The notes: generated by a model from the sequence alone, not told the origin. A stretch of DNA of 64,000 nt from Mesorhizobium_K sp040049215 (GCF_040049215.1 NZ_JBDZDN010000005.1:214556-278555); one strand, 5' to 3'; counted from the first letter of the stretch, positions 44,362-53,412 are shown. Numbers and translations are program-made.

Positions 44362-45573
44362 ATGACAGCCAAACGAACCGGGACACCTCTTTCGAAAAAG
44401 GCGCTGAGCGCGCTGGTCGGTGACTTGAGGCAGGTCGCCAGCGTCAGGCGGTTCCTCCTCTCGGACGGGTCCGAAGCAGGCATCGAGACGCTTGCCTTCT
44501 CGACCGGTGGGGGGCTCGATTTCTGGGTCACCGCGGGACGGGGGATGGACATCGCTACCCTGTCGTGGCGCGGCATTCAACTCGCCTGGCAGAGCCCGGC
44601 AGGTTTTCGGCTTCCGCCTGCCACGGCCGGGACAGGCGACCGGACGTTCAACCGCGCCTTCGGGGGCTTTCTCAATACTTGTGGGTTCGAGCACATCCGC
44701 CAGCCGGCCGAAGGAAATCCCCTGCATGGCTCGGCGCCCTTCACGCCGGCGCGCCTCAACAGCTACGGCGAGGATTGGAACACGGCTGAACCTCTCCTTT
44801 ATTGCGAGGGCGAACTCGTCGTGTGGGCGTTTGGAGGCGGCGGCCATCGGCTTCATCGGCGCATCGAGGCCCCAATTGGCGGCTCGACGCTCCGCATCGT
44901 CGATGCAGTCGAGGTGATCGGGCCCGATCCGGCGCCGATCATGGCGCTCTATCACTTCAACCTCGGCTATCCGCTGCATCAGGAAGGCACCGAAATCAGC
45001 CTCGACGGCGTCGTGGTGACAGGCCCTCTGCCACGGCACGAGCCGGCCCCCGCGCAATCGACTCTGCACACGGCTTCTCCTGGGCGGGCAGTCTGCCGCG
45101 TCGACGGTGGCGGGGCGACCATCGCGTTCCACTGGTCGACCGATACCTTGCCCTGGCTTCAACTCTGGCGAGACCTGCGGCCTGGTTGCGGAGTGCTGTC
45201 CGTCGAGCCCTGCTCGATTGCCAGGTCGGAAGACGGTAGGTCCACGAGCACGCCCTGCATAGAACCGGGCCGGCCGGTTCGGTTCGAGATCGAAGTTATC
45301 CTCGCCGATGCAGTTCACGCCCGTACCCCGGTAACATTCAATGATCGCGAAAATTGCTCCAGGAGTTTGCGCGGCCTCCGCATGTGGCCCCGCGTGGCAA
45401 TTGCAACGCGGGCGACACTGCGGCTGGCGGCGACGATCGTCGGGCGTGTGAAGGTTTGGCGCGCATCGTCTCACGGCTCGATCTGGAACGGAGGATCACG
45501 GAATGGATCAAGCAGACGCACGCCGCGGCCCTCGAAATCCTTGGTGTTGCGGGTCACGAGGACGAGACCGTGA
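44362..45573 (+). CDS. DUF4432 aldose-epimerase-like protein, probably altered C-terminus
   Basis: 403 codons from the ATG at 44362. The first ~320 are a normal DUF4432 protein: GGGLDFWVTAGRGMDIATLS WRGIQLAWQSPAGF, FNRAFGGFLNTCGFEHIRQP, NPLHGSAPFTPARLNSYGED and ALYHFNLGYPLHQEGTEISL. After about ADAVHARTP (45330) the frame continues for ~80 codons of Arg/Ser/Thr-rich sequence that is antisense to the vapC pseudogene. It has no DUF4432 character, so the original 3' end seems to have been lost where the toxin-antitoxin/Tn3 segment begins. It follows the ABC ATPase by 11 bp and parallels the DUF4432 gene at 1670-2848. Confidence 0.8.
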   Translation: MTAKRTGTPLSKKALSALVGDLRQVASVRRFLLSDGSEAGIETLAFSTGGGLDFWVTAGRGMDIATLSWRGIQLAWQSPAGFRLPPATAGTGDRTFNRAFGGFLNTCGFEHIRQPAEGNPLHGSAPFTPARLNSYGEDWNTAEPLLYCEGELVVWAFGGGGHRLHRRIEAPIGGSTLRIVDAVEVIGPDPAPIMALYHFNLGYPLHQEGTEISLDGVVVTGPLPRHEPAPAQSTLHTASPGRAVCRVDGGGATIAFHWSTDTLPWLQLWRDLRPGCGVLSVEPCSIARSEDGRSTSTPCIEPGRPVRFEIEVILADAVHARTPVTFNDRENCSRSLRGLRMWPRVAIATRATLRLAATIVGRVKVWRASSHGSIWNGGSRNGSSRRTPRPSKSLVLRVTRTRP

Positions 45574-45902
45574 ACCCGCGCAGTCGCAGCGAGCGCCATG
45601 TCCCACCGGTCCTTGTTCTTGGCGCCGAGCATTCGCGTCCATTCCTCGACGATCGTGGCGTCGACGGGAATGATGCGGTCGATAAAGGCCTTTTCGGCGG
45701 CTGCGACGGCCTTGAGCAATTCCGCCGACCTCTACGGGTCGCGACGCTTCAGCGCTTCCGCGCCGCGGCGCTTCTCGAACAGGGTGACGACGCTCAGCCT
45801 CAGATCCGCATCGTCGACGGTGGCGAGCCATTTGCGCAAATTCGCATTGCCCCGCGCGCCGAATTCGCGGAGCACATTCTCATCGATCAGATAGGCGGTC
45901 AC
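45471..45902 (-). pseudogene. PIN-domain (VapC-type) toxin with in-frame amber stop
   Basis: Read from GTG at 45902, the frame gives MTAYLIDENVLREFGARGNA and LSVVTLFEKRRGAEALKRRD P, then a TAG at 45734-45732, and continues in the same frame RSAELLKAVAAAEKAFIDRI, EWTRMLGAKNKDRWDMALAA and VLVTRNTKDFEG. The acidic PIN residues (Asp in LIDEN, Glu in TLFEK, Asp in RWDMALAA and TKDF) are all recognisable. Without the stop it would be a normal ~143-residue ribonuclease toxin. Its start overlaps the antitoxin stop (GTGA). The nonsense codon should inactivate it unless it is read through. Confidence 0.85.
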
Positions 45903-46534
45903 GGAATCCTGCGCGGCACGACCTCCGTCGTCGGCGCTTTGTCGTCGAATGCGCCAAGGTCGGCCAATTCAGCGAGAGCGCGCTTCAGGCTCCGGGGGGG
46001 ATAGGGCCGTCCGCGCTTGGGATAGGCCTTCGCATATTCGATCGCGGATTCCACCTGCTCGGGAGTCAGCGATGGAAAGTCCGCCACGATCTCAGCGATA
46101 GACTGCGTGCGGGCCAAGGCCGCCACCATGTGAACGGGAATGGTAGTGCCCTTAATGAGCGGGTCGCCTCCGTCGTCGGCCTCCACCCACCGGCGGAGCT
46201 CCTCGAGGCGTCGGAGCCGGCTCTTGAGGTCGGCGTCGACTTTGCCGAGATCGAGTACGAGCTCTCCAAGCGTGAGGCGATGGGCATCGGCGGAAAGCTG
46301 ACGGATTGCCTCGTAGAGGCGCCGCCGTCCGGCGGGCGTCAGATCCTTTTCGAGCCGGTCGGCAACCAGGAGGAAGCGCATCTCAGCGGGTCCCAGCAGG
46401 CGCTGCACGGCACTGCCGACCCGGCGCTGGCGCGCGCGGATGAGACCGGTATCGACGGCCTTGTTGAGCGCGGTGGTCGACCGATTGAGAACGTAGCCGG
46501 CCTCGGTAAGTGTGAACGCTTCGGCGGCGGACAT
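45899..46534 (-). CDS. DUF433-type antitoxin paired with PIN toxin
   Basis: 211 residues from ATG at 46534, with AGGAGACAG upstream. The N-terminal region (FTLTEAGYVLNRSTTALNKA VDTGLI) looks like a DNA-binding helix-turn-helix, and the C-terminal part holds a DUF433 domain (DPLIKGTTIPVHMVAALART QSIAEIVADFPSLTPEQVES AIEYAKAYP). This composition is known for antitoxins of PIN toxins, and such pairs are frequent passengers of Tn3-family transposons. A Tn3 fragment lies immediately beside it. The antitoxin is intact while its toxin is broken, the harmless half-dead state. Confidence 0.85.
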   Translation of the reverse strand: MSAAEAFTLTEAGYVLNRSTTALNKAVDTGLIRARQRRVGSAVQRLLGPAEMRFLLVADRLEKDLTPAGRRRLYEAIRQLSADAHRLTLGELVLDLGKVDADLKSRLRRLEELRRWVEADDGGDPLIKGTTIPVHMVAALARTQSIAEIVADFPSLTPEQVESAIEYAKAYPKRGRPYPPRSLKRALAELADLGAFDDKAPTTEVVPRRIP

Positions 46535-46858
46535 GCCTGTCTCCTGTTCTAATCTATCCCCAGTATAGGGATTAATTAAATGAAGTGCAAGCCGACGGGT
46601 TCGCCCGTTCGCGAGACCGGAGATCATCGCGGCTCGAAGGCTCGGGCGATCGGGCTGTGCGGCACGACGAACCGCGCGGGCTCATCGACCCAGAGCTTGG
46701 CGATCTGCATGAGCTGCTTAGCCGCCGTGCCGGAGAACTGATGCTTCTTCACGATATCGGCGCTGAACCGCTTGCTCCCTGGCTGTCGGCCATCGCCGCC
46801 GCCGATCGGGTCTATGTCGACATAGAGACGCTCCGGCCCCCCTTTTCCCTTCAGCATA
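46535..46858. other. 324 bp between antitoxin and Tn3 fragment, unassigned remnant
   Basis: The minus strand (about 46624-46840) reads GSKRFSADIVKKHQFSGTAA KQLMQIAKLWVDEPARFVVP, which looks like genuine protein but is not recognised and lacks a proper start. The antitoxin promoter should lie at about 46550-46590 (AT-rich CCCTATACTGGGGATAG on the minus strand). Confidence 0.4.
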
Positions 46859-47477
46859 GCTGTATCTCTTCCCCGGCGACGCGCCACCTGAAAACTTGGC
46901 ATCGCTCGTCGGCGAGCCCATCAACGTCGAGCGGATCAGGGCAAACTGGAATGACATCCTGCGTCTCGTCACGACGATCCGTTCCGGCCAGGTCCGGCCA
47001 TCGACCTTGCTGGCGAAATTGTCCGCATTCCCGCGCCAAAACGGACTGGCGCTCGCGTTGCGCGACATTGGGCGCATCAATCGATCCATCTTCCTGCCGC
47101 AATGGTGGCAGAACCCTGAAATGCGCAGGAACGCCACCGCCGGCCTCAACAAGAGCGAGGCCCAGAACACTCTGGCCCGGGCGCTGTTCTTCAATCGTCT
47201 TGGAGAGCTGCGGGACAGAACCTTCGAGAGCCAGTTCTACAGGGCGTCCGGGCTGAACCTGCTCATCAACGCCATCGTCTATTGGAACACGCTCTATCTC
47301 GAGCCGGCGTTCGTCGAACTCAATCGCGAAGGCGTCACCACACCGCCGGACGTGATCAAACACATCACGCCGCTCGGATGGCAGCACATCAGCCTGACCG
47401 GCGATTACATCTGGACCCCGGCTGACAACCTCGACCTCAGGCCGCTTCGGCGAGAGACGTCGATGCTGGCCGCTTGA
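46859..47477 (+). pseudogene. Tn3-family transposase, C-terminal fragment
   Basis: About 206 codons, LYLFPGDAPPENLASLVGEP through to PLRRETSMLAA, matching the end of the complete transposase at 59835-62801 with only about ten substitutions. It includes the region of the catalytic Glu (LNKSEAQNTLARALFF). The 5' three quarters are missing. Oriented opposite to the complete copy, its terminal inverted repeat follows at 47487-47531. Confidence 0.92.
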
Positions 47478-47486
47478 TCACTATAT

Positions 47487-47531
47487 GCTCTCAAATGTCG
47501 GACAGATTCACCACTTTCGTGTCGTGACGCC
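47487..47531 (+). repeat. Tn3-family terminal inverted repeat (solitary end)
   Basis: The sequence TCTCAAATGTCGGACAGATT through ACTTTCGTGTCGTGACGCC matches both ends of the complete transposon at 59781 and 63602 with one or two differences. The outer end is at 47531, pointing right. No partner end is found to the left. Confidence 0.9.
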
Positions 47532-48060
47532 AACCTGCGCCGTTAAGAGGCCGCCGTCCGCCGAAAGTCAGGATCGCCGCTACTGTCGCTTGGCAGTCCC
47601 GTACCGGCTAGGGCAGCACCCTGACGCGTCCCCGGAGCTACCCCAATCGGCCAGCTCCGCGACTTTTGCATCGCTTCTGCCGCACCGTTTGAAATTGACA
47701 TGTCGGGTATCTCACTTGCAGACACCGCAATGACGTTGCCATTCCAGGAATTCTCGTCAACTCCCGGAAGCACCGAAGGGCATCCGGCGCGCTTCGCGGC
47801 CGCAAGCGCGGTGTCGCAGCCCGTGTCGGCACCGGGCGTGATCTCTTCGGTCGCAAGGCGAGACATGGCAGCTGTGGTATCGCGACCCGGATCCGACCCT
47901 TCCCTGAGGGTATCGCTCATGAACGGCTCCGGCGCGTCCCATCCGCCGTGAGCCCCAGCCCGGAAAATCCTCCAGCCGGGCGGTCCTAAATCGGGGTGCA
48001 CCTCAGTGATCGACGGACTCTCCCAAATCTGGAGGAAGTTCAGGGTCTCAGGTCCGATAG
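47532..48060. other. 529-bp region, no convincing gene
   Basis: A minus-strand frame of about 150 codons (47543-48001) is open, but its composition is repetitive in Ala/Gly/Pro/Ser and it shows no known motif or ribosome-binding site. I do not call it. Confidence 0.4.
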
Positions 48061-48867
48061 CTACTCTGTGTGCTTTTGACTTTGGTCAAGCCCCCGCGCG
48101 ATTTCAATGACGGCGTTCGCTCGCCCCTCCAAAAGGGCGTCGAGAGGCGAGCTGCCGCCAAATGCCGGATGAGATTTCACTAGCCACTGCCAAGCAAGAC
48201 GGCGATCGCGAAATATTTCGACGAGGTCTGCAATGCCTTGCACTGGTCTCCCGTCAATAAACTGCTTTAACGGGAATACCGGCTTACGACTGCTGCGGGT
48301 GTCAAGTGCGATGACTTCGTTCAGCTTTTGCCATCTATAAAGAGTAGATCGTGGTATGCCGAAATGCCTCTCGATCAGTGTGGGACCCGCAACAGGCCCA
48401 GCCCATTCGTCTGCCAAATGAAGCCGCCCTGCCGCGGGTGGGGGGGCTGCCACTTCAAATTTCCTAATCCGTTTATCGACGTCCTTTTTTGCCTCACTGG
48501 TCAATTGAGATACAAACTCCGTTCCAAATTCGGCAATGTCATCTTTGATGGTCAGTAGTGCCCGTTGCATTGATTGCGGTTGAGAAGCCAATTGCGACCC
48601 AATTACAGCCGCCAACTCCGCAATCAAGTGGACAGCGTTAGGATACAAGGTTGGATCATGCTCAACCAGTACTGAATGAATTGTAGTGTAAAGGCGTCTT
48701 TCAATATCTTCGCGACGGGCTAGCTTCAGTTTATGCCTCTCCCTGGAGAATTTGCGCTCGTCAGCCAAGGGATTTTCTCTCGTGGAACTTGCTGTCGACC
48801 CCGTGCAATCGGACAGGGCCAAGTTGGATTTGATCCGCGATGAACTCGCGGGGTGAACGATACTCAA
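48061..48867 (-). CDS. hypothetical protein, possibly Xre/MbcA/ParS-type antitoxin-like
   Basis: Up to 268 residues; the start is uncertain (first possible codon is TTG at 48867). The N-terminal half is helical and charged (RHKLKLARREDIERRLYTTI). The middle RHFGIPRSTLYRWQKLNEVI is a plausible helix-turn-helix. The C-terminal LKQFIDGRPVQGIADLVEIF and HPAFGGSSPLDALLEGRANA VIEIARGL resemble the MbcA/ParS (DUF2384) toxin-binding domain. No RES-type toxin gene is adjacent. Base composition is clearly lower in GC than the surroundings, suggesting separate acquisition. Function is tentative. Confidence 0.6.
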   Translation of the reverse strand: MSIVHPASSSRIKSNLALSDCTGSTASSTRENPLADERKFSRERHKLKLARREDIERRLYTTIHSVLVEHDPTLYPNAVHLIAELAAVIGSQLASQPQSMQRALLTIKDDIAEFGTEFVSQLTSEAKKDVDKRIRKFEVAAPPPAAGRLHLADEWAGPVAGPTLIERHFGIPRSTLYRWQKLNEVIALDTRSSRKPVFPLKQFIDGRPVQGIADLVEIFRDRRLAWQWLVKSHPAFGGSSPLDALLEGRANAVIEIARGLDQSQKHTE

Positions 48868-49274
48868 GCGCCTTCTGCGGACAAAGGCGACCCCGATATC
48901 CGAACCACAAGGGCAGCTTTTGTATCACCGTTGTAGCGTCTGGCAAGGAGTGAAAGCGTACTATTCATGTTTCATTATCGATAATAAGGCCCGGCCACTC
49001 TCGGCTCCAGTCCAACGATGCGGGCCAAACCAGGGTTTATTATGCGATGTGGGCGAAACCATTCTCGGAGAGCCCCCCGATCTTTTCCGACAAGCGTTTG
49101 ACTTTGGTCGAATCGACCCCGGCAGCGACGACGATGAGGTCGCGACTGCGTCGCCTTAGTGGCGACATGCGAAATAGCTTCACGCGGTTGCCGCAGTTGA
49201 GCGATAAGGCGGGCCCGACGCCAAAATCCCGTATCCGGTATTCGCGAAGCTGCTCGGCACCGGGTCGAGGACAG
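48868..49274. other. 407-bp region, no gene seen
   Basis: Moderately AT-rich near 48960 (CATTATCGATAATAAGG contains a TTATCGATAA palindrome). No coding frame with protein character was found on either strand. Confidence 0.4.
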
Positions 49275-49754
49275 TCACTCTGGGACCCTATAGCTCGGTT
49301 TGAGTCTGTCGAACTCCGCGTCGGATACCTCCATTCGTCCGATCAGCATGCTGCAGTCGAGATGGTCGATGAGGTATGTGGCGACGGACCCTGACCACCA
49401 GCGCGCCAGGGTCCCGTGCTGGCGATGCCCGATAACGACCAGATCGGCGTTGATTTCCTTCGCGACGGCGCGAATTTCCGGGCCGGGATCGCCCATCGCA
49501 AGCCGCGTGTCGGGTTCAAATCCTATATCCCGCAACTGCCGTTCACCTTCGGCGAGGATGTTTTTATAGACCTCGCTCTGCTCGCCCACGACTCCGGGAT
49601 AAACACCTTCGGCAACGACAATCCCGGTGGAAATCTGCACAACCGCCAGGAGACACACCTGGGCCTCGCAGAGCCGCGCCAAGCGTGCACCCTCGCGTAG
49701 TGCCAGACGACCTTCGACGGACCCGTCATAGGCGAGGAGAATGCGTCGATACAT
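49275..49754 (-). CDS. universal stress protein (UspA family)
   Basis: 159 residues from ATG at 49754 (AGGT upstream). A single Usp domain: MYRRILLAYDGSVEGRLALR at the N-terminus, LVVIGHRQHGTLARWWSGSV ATYLIDHLDCSMLIG at the C-terminus with the G-2x-G-9x-G(S) type ATP-binding loop. Cytoplasmic stress-response protein. It is intact, in contrast to the frameshifted two-domain homologue at 35690-36527. It faces the MarR-emrAB operon divergently. Confidence 0.92.
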   Translation of the reverse strand: MYRRILLAYDGSVEGRLALREGARLARLCEAQVCLLAVVQISTGIVVAEGVYPGVVGEQSEVYKNILAEGERQLRDIGFEPDTRLAMGDPGPEIRAVAKEINADLVVIGHRQHGTLARWWSGSVATYLIDHLDCSMLIGRMEVSDAEFDRLKPSYRVPE

Positions 49755-49833
49755 GCGTACCTGCGTTGCCACATTGCACCAGAACCAGAGTTGCGCTATG
49801 TCGTTAGCATACTATCAATAAGAAAGCTATCAA

Positions 49834-50259
49834 GTGGGCATCGGCCAGGAATTCGCCATGGAGCTTGCACGGGTTGGGCGTCGTTGGAGAACCGGCCTTG
49901 ATGCGCGCGTGAAACATCTCGGATTGACGCAAGCGCGATGGATCGCGCTGCTGCATCTGCGGCGGGCGGGGGCGATGTCGCAAAGGAATCTCGCCGAGCA
50001 GATCGGGGTTGAGGGACCGACCCTGGTGCGTCTCCTGGATGCGCTCGAGCAGCGCGGTCTGATCGAGCGCGTCGATTCCGATGATGACCGGCGCGTCAAG
50101 AATATCCATCTCGCGGAAAGCGCCAAGCCGCTTATCGAGGAAATCACGCGCATTTCCGATGCGTTCAGGGAAGAACTGCTCGAAGGCGTTCCCGCGAATG
50201 ATCTGGCGGCGGCGCACCGCGTGCTGGGACTCATCGGCGACAGGCTGGAAAGATCGTAG
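49834..50259 (+). CDS. MarR-family transcriptional regulator
   Basis: 141 residues from GTG at 49834 (an ATG at 49858 is the alternative). The winged HTH reads LTQARWIALLHLRRAGAMSQ RNLAEQIGVEGPTLVRLLDA LEQRGLIERVDSDDDRRVKN IHL, including the DxDRR wing motif. It lies one base before the EmrA-like adaptor gene, the usual layout of a MarR repressor controlling an efflux pair. The upstream TAGCATACTATCAATAAG and AAGCTATCA could hold its operator. Confidence 0.92.
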   Translation: MGIGQEFAMELARVGRRWRTGLDARVKHLGLTQARWIALLHLRRAGAMSQRNLAEQIGVEGPTLVRLLDALEQRGLIERVDSDDDRRVKNIHLAESAKPLIEEITRISDAFREELLEGVPANDLAAAHRVLGLIGDRLERS

Positions 50260-50260
50260 A

Positions 50261-51430
50261 ATGAACATGGAAGCAAAGCCGTCGCAATTCTCCGGGGCGG
50301 CGCACTCAGCTGCTGGCACTGTCGAGACACCACCAGCTACGAAGAAAGGCGGGCTAGGGCGCAGGTTGGTTCGCACGACGGCGCTTTTCGCGGTGCTCGG
50401 CGTCGTCGCGTATTTCACCTATCCCTGGCTGGCAGCGCGGTGGACGCACGTCTTTCTCGACGATGCCCGGATCGCGGCAAATATGATCGCCGTCAGCAGC
50501 GAAGTGTCCGGCAGGATCATATCGCTCCCCGTTATTGCGGGCGACAAGGTCGTTCGTGGACAGGTTCTGGCTACCATCGATGCGGCATCCGCCTCACAGG
50601 AACTGAAGGGCCTGGAAGCACAGGTTACAGGCGTCAAATCCCAGCAGAACCAGCTGCGTGCCCAGCAGGGTTTCGTTCGAGGTCAGGTCGCGGCGAAGCT
50701 TCAGGCGGCCCAAGCCCAGATTGCCGCAGCTCAAGCCTCCCATGCCGCCGCCGAGGCCGCGCTTCAGAATGCGCAATCTCAATTCGGCCGTGTAAAGGCG
50801 CTCGCAGGTCGAAACGTTCTATCGGCCCAGCAGCTCGAAGACTCGGATGCCCGGTTGGCTGCCGCCACCCAGCAGGAACGGTTGACCGCGGCCGGGATTC
50901 TGACAGCCCGCGCCAATCTCGAAGTCGTGAAGGCTGAAGAGGCACAGCTTGGCGTCCTCGACCAGCAGATCGCGACCCTTGATTCGCAGGTCGAGGCACT
51001 TTCGGCGCAGATCGAACAGAAACGCATCGACCTCGGCCGCCGCGACATCAGGGCAGAGTTTGACGGCGTTATCGATAGCACCTTTATCGATGCGGGGGAG
51101 TACGTATCGCCCGGCACGCGGCTCCTGATCTACCACGACCCGAGCACAGTCTGGGTCGACGCCAACGTCAAGGAGACGGACTTCAGGCGGCTGACGGCCG
51201 GCGCGCCGGCGCAGATTACTATCGACGCGTATCCGGATCGGGAATTCCGCGGCGAAGTCGTCCGGATCGGCGAAGCCGCCACCAGCCAGTTCGCTCTGCT
51301 GCCGAGCCCCAATCCGAGTGGCAACTTTACCAAAGTCACTCAGCGCCTGCCGGTGCGGATATCCATCGAACAGCAGGATGGCCTCCTGCGCCCCGGAATG
51401 ATGGTGGAAGTCAGCATCGATGTCGATTGA
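50261..51430 (+). CDS. EmrA-type membrane fusion protein (HlyD family)
   Basis: 389 residues. A cytoplasmic N-terminus of ~35 residues, one membrane helix (about 36-55, TTALFAVLGVVAYFTYPWLA), a lipoyl half (DDARIAANMIAVSSEVSGRI ISLPVIAGDKVVRGQVL) and a long coiled-coil hairpin (about 105-240, Ala/Gln-rich). The second half includes IRAEFDGVIDSTFIDAGEYV SPGTRLLIYHD, the EmrA-like strand pair. It works with the MFS pump encoded next, whose start overlaps this gene by 11 bp. Confidence 0.93.
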   Translation: MNMEAKPSQFSGAAHSAAGTVETPPATKKGGLGRRLVRTTALFAVLGVVAYFTYPWLAARWTHVFLDDARIAANMIAVSSEVSGRIISLPVIAGDKVVRGQVLATIDAASASQELKGLEAQVTGVKSQQNQLRAQQGFVRGQVAAKLQAAQAQIAAAQASHAAAEAALQNAQSQFGRVKALAGRNVLSAQQLEDSDARLAAATQQERLTAAGILTARANLEVVKAEEAQLGVLDQQIATLDSQVEALSAQIEQKRIDLGRRDIRAEFDGVIDSTFIDAGEYVSPGTRLLIYHDPSTVWVDANVKETDFRRLTAGAPAQITIDAYPDREFRGEVVRIGEAATSQFALLPSPNPSGNFTKVTQRLPVRISIEQQDGLLRPGMMVEVSIDVD

Positions 51431-53003
51431 AGACCTGTTCGACAGCTACGGTCCGGCCTATCGCTGGCTCGCAACAGGCACTGTGATGATCTCGGCCATC
51501 GCCGTCGTTCTGTCGACGACCATCGTCAATGTCGCGATCCCCGGCGTCATGGGCGCTTTCGGCATCAGCCAGGTCGAGGCACAATGGATTTCGACCGGCT
51601 TCCTTGCAGCAATGACGGCGACCATGCTGCTTGCCGATTGGGCCAACAAGGCATTCGGCCAGCGAGCCAGCATGATAACGGCCCTCGCCCTGTTTGCCGC
51701 AGGGTCCGTTCTTGGCGGCGTCGCGCCGAACGAAACCGTTCTAACCATTGCAAGGGTTATCCAGGGCGCTGCCGCCGGCATCGTTCAGCCGCTCGCCATG
51801 GTCCTTCTGTTCCAGGTCTTTCCGGCAGACCAGCGCGGCGCCGCCATGGGTATATTCGGCATCGGCGTTGTGCTCGCGCCGGCGCTCGGCCCATGGATCG
51901 GCGGGATACTGATTGACGCTTTCAACTGGCGCTACGTCTTTTATCTCGGGATTCCGTTTGCCGCCCTCGGCATTTTCTTGTCAAATCTGTTTTTGCCGAC
52001 TCGCGCCGACAAGGGTCCTCGTCCAGGATTCGACTGGTTCGGCGTGCTCCTTTTGAGCGTGTTCCTCGGTGTTCTCCTGAATGCGCTGACGAACGCTCAG
52101 CGAGAAGGCTGGACGTCCGATCCGATCCTCGCGCAATTCGCGATTGCTATGATCGCGGCCTCAAGCTTTATCTGGTGGGAGATAAGGGCGGCCAAGCCCA
52201 TGCTCGACATGCGGCTTTTCAGGCAGCTACCGTTCGCCTCGGCTTGTCTGGTCGGCTTCATCATGGGTGCGGGTCTGTTCGGATCCACCTATCTGGTTCC
52301 GCTGTTCGTGCAGACGATTCAGGGTTTCACCCCTACCCAGGCCGGATTGCTTTTGATGCCGTCGGGATTTGTGCTGGTCTTTGTCTTCCCGATTGCCGGA
52401 CGCATGTCTGATAAGCTCCCATCCGGCTGGTTGATCGGCTCCGGGATGGCCATTTTCGCCTATTCCTCCTACCTGACGGCCGACATCGACATCAACACCA
52501 CCTTCTGGATGCTTGCCTGGCTCACCGTTCTTTCGCGCATTGGCCTCGGGCTGGTGTTTCCTTCTCTGACCTCTGCATCGCTTAAGGTTCTTCCAAGGGA
52601 ACTGGTCGCGCAGGGATCAGGCGCGATCAATTTCATTCGCCAGCTTGGTGGCGCGTTCGGGGTCAACCTGTTAGCCGTGTTCATGGAACGGCGCACCGTC
52701 ATGCACGCTGACGCGTTCGCCGCGACCCAAACCACCGACAACTCCGCCACGATGACGTTGCTGAGCCAGGTCGCTGCAATGGTCAAGACAGCGGGTGTCC
52801 CCGACTTCCAGCAATTGCCGACGGCCGCGTCGTTTCTGGCGCAAACCATCATCATTCAGGCCAACACCGCCGCGTTCCGGGATGGGTTTATTGTTGTGAC
52901 GATCGTATTCCTGGTCGCTCTATGGCCGACGTGGCTGCTGCACCGTGCCGAAGCACGGCACCGGCTTCAATCCCACGCGGCGCCTGTGGAAGGCGGGGCG
53001 TAA
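51420..53003 (+). CDS. EmrB-type MFS drug efflux transporter (DHA2 family, 14 TM)
   Basis: 527 residues with about 14 membrane helices, as in the DHA2 family. Motifs include LSTTIVNVAIPGVMGAFGIS QVEAQWISTGFLAAM (motif D1-like), ARVIQGAAAGIVQPLAMVLL FQVFPADQRGAAMGIFGIGV VLAPALGPWIGG (motif C), and GLVFPSLTSASLKVLPRELV AQGSGAINFIRQLGGAFGVN. A proton-driven exporter that with the EmrA-like adaptor spans the envelope. Intact, and probably regulated by the upstream MarR protein. Confidence 0.94.
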   Translation: MSIEDLFDSYGPAYRWLATGTVMISAIAVVLSTTIVNVAIPGVMGAFGISQVEAQWISTGFLAAMTATMLLADWANKAFGQRASMITALALFAAGSVLGGVAPNETVLTIARVIQGAAAGIVQPLAMVLLFQVFPADQRGAAMGIFGIGVVLAPALGPWIGGILIDAFNWRYVFYLGIPFAALGIFLSNLFLPTRADKGPRPGFDWFGVLLLSVFLGVLLNALTNAQREGWTSDPILAQFAIAMIAASSFIWWEIRAAKPMLDMRLFRQLPFASACLVGFIMGAGLFGSTYLVPLFVQTIQGFTPTQAGLLLMPSGFVLVFVFPIAGRMSDKLPSGWLIGSGMAIFAYSSYLTADIDINTTFWMLAWLTVLSRIGLGLVFPSLTSASLKVLPRELVAQGSGAINFIRQLGGAFGVNLLAVFMERRTVMHADAFAATQTTDNSATMTLLSQVAAMVKTAGVPDFQQLPTAASFLAQTIIIQANTAAFRDGFIVVTIVFLVALWPTWLLHRAEARHRLQSHAAPVEGGA

Positions 53004-53412
53004 AAACAACCATCCGGTCAAGTGCTTTTGCTGAAGGCGGAGGGCTACCCGGTGCGCAGTCCGTAGTAGCTTCTATGGAGAGGCGCAGTCTGGAGCCAAG
53101 CCGTTCGCAAAAAAGGCGTTAGCGTTAGCGGGACGGCGACGGACCGCGTAACAGAAAATGCAACCCTGCCATCGGCGCCACCAGAATTGTTTGGCGAAGG
53201 GGTCATATCTGTTGCTTCCAGTTCGCGCCACGCGCCTGAAGCGCCTGCCGGCCAATTGGGCGATTGAAGTCGCTTGCCACTCTCGGCACTGAACGAGCAA
53301 GCTGAGCATATCAATGCCGGTTCAGATCCACGCGCCCAGACTGGTCTAACCATAACTTCCGTAGGGCTCAGTACCCTCACAATTGCGATGTCCGTCGCCT
53401 TCGCACGGCGTG
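53004..53412. other. 409-bp region, no gene seen
   Basis: It lies between convergent efflux and hydrolase genes. Short open frames exist on the minus strand but show no recognisable protein character. Confidence 0.45.

Noticed and set aside
43927..45474. 515-codon open frame on the minus strand
   Set aside because: It lies antisense to the ABC ATPase and DUF4432 genes and lacks recognisable features.
47543..48001. Possible 152-residue gene on the minus strand
   Set aside because: No ribosome-binding site, no recognisable domain and low-complexity composition; left as unassigned.
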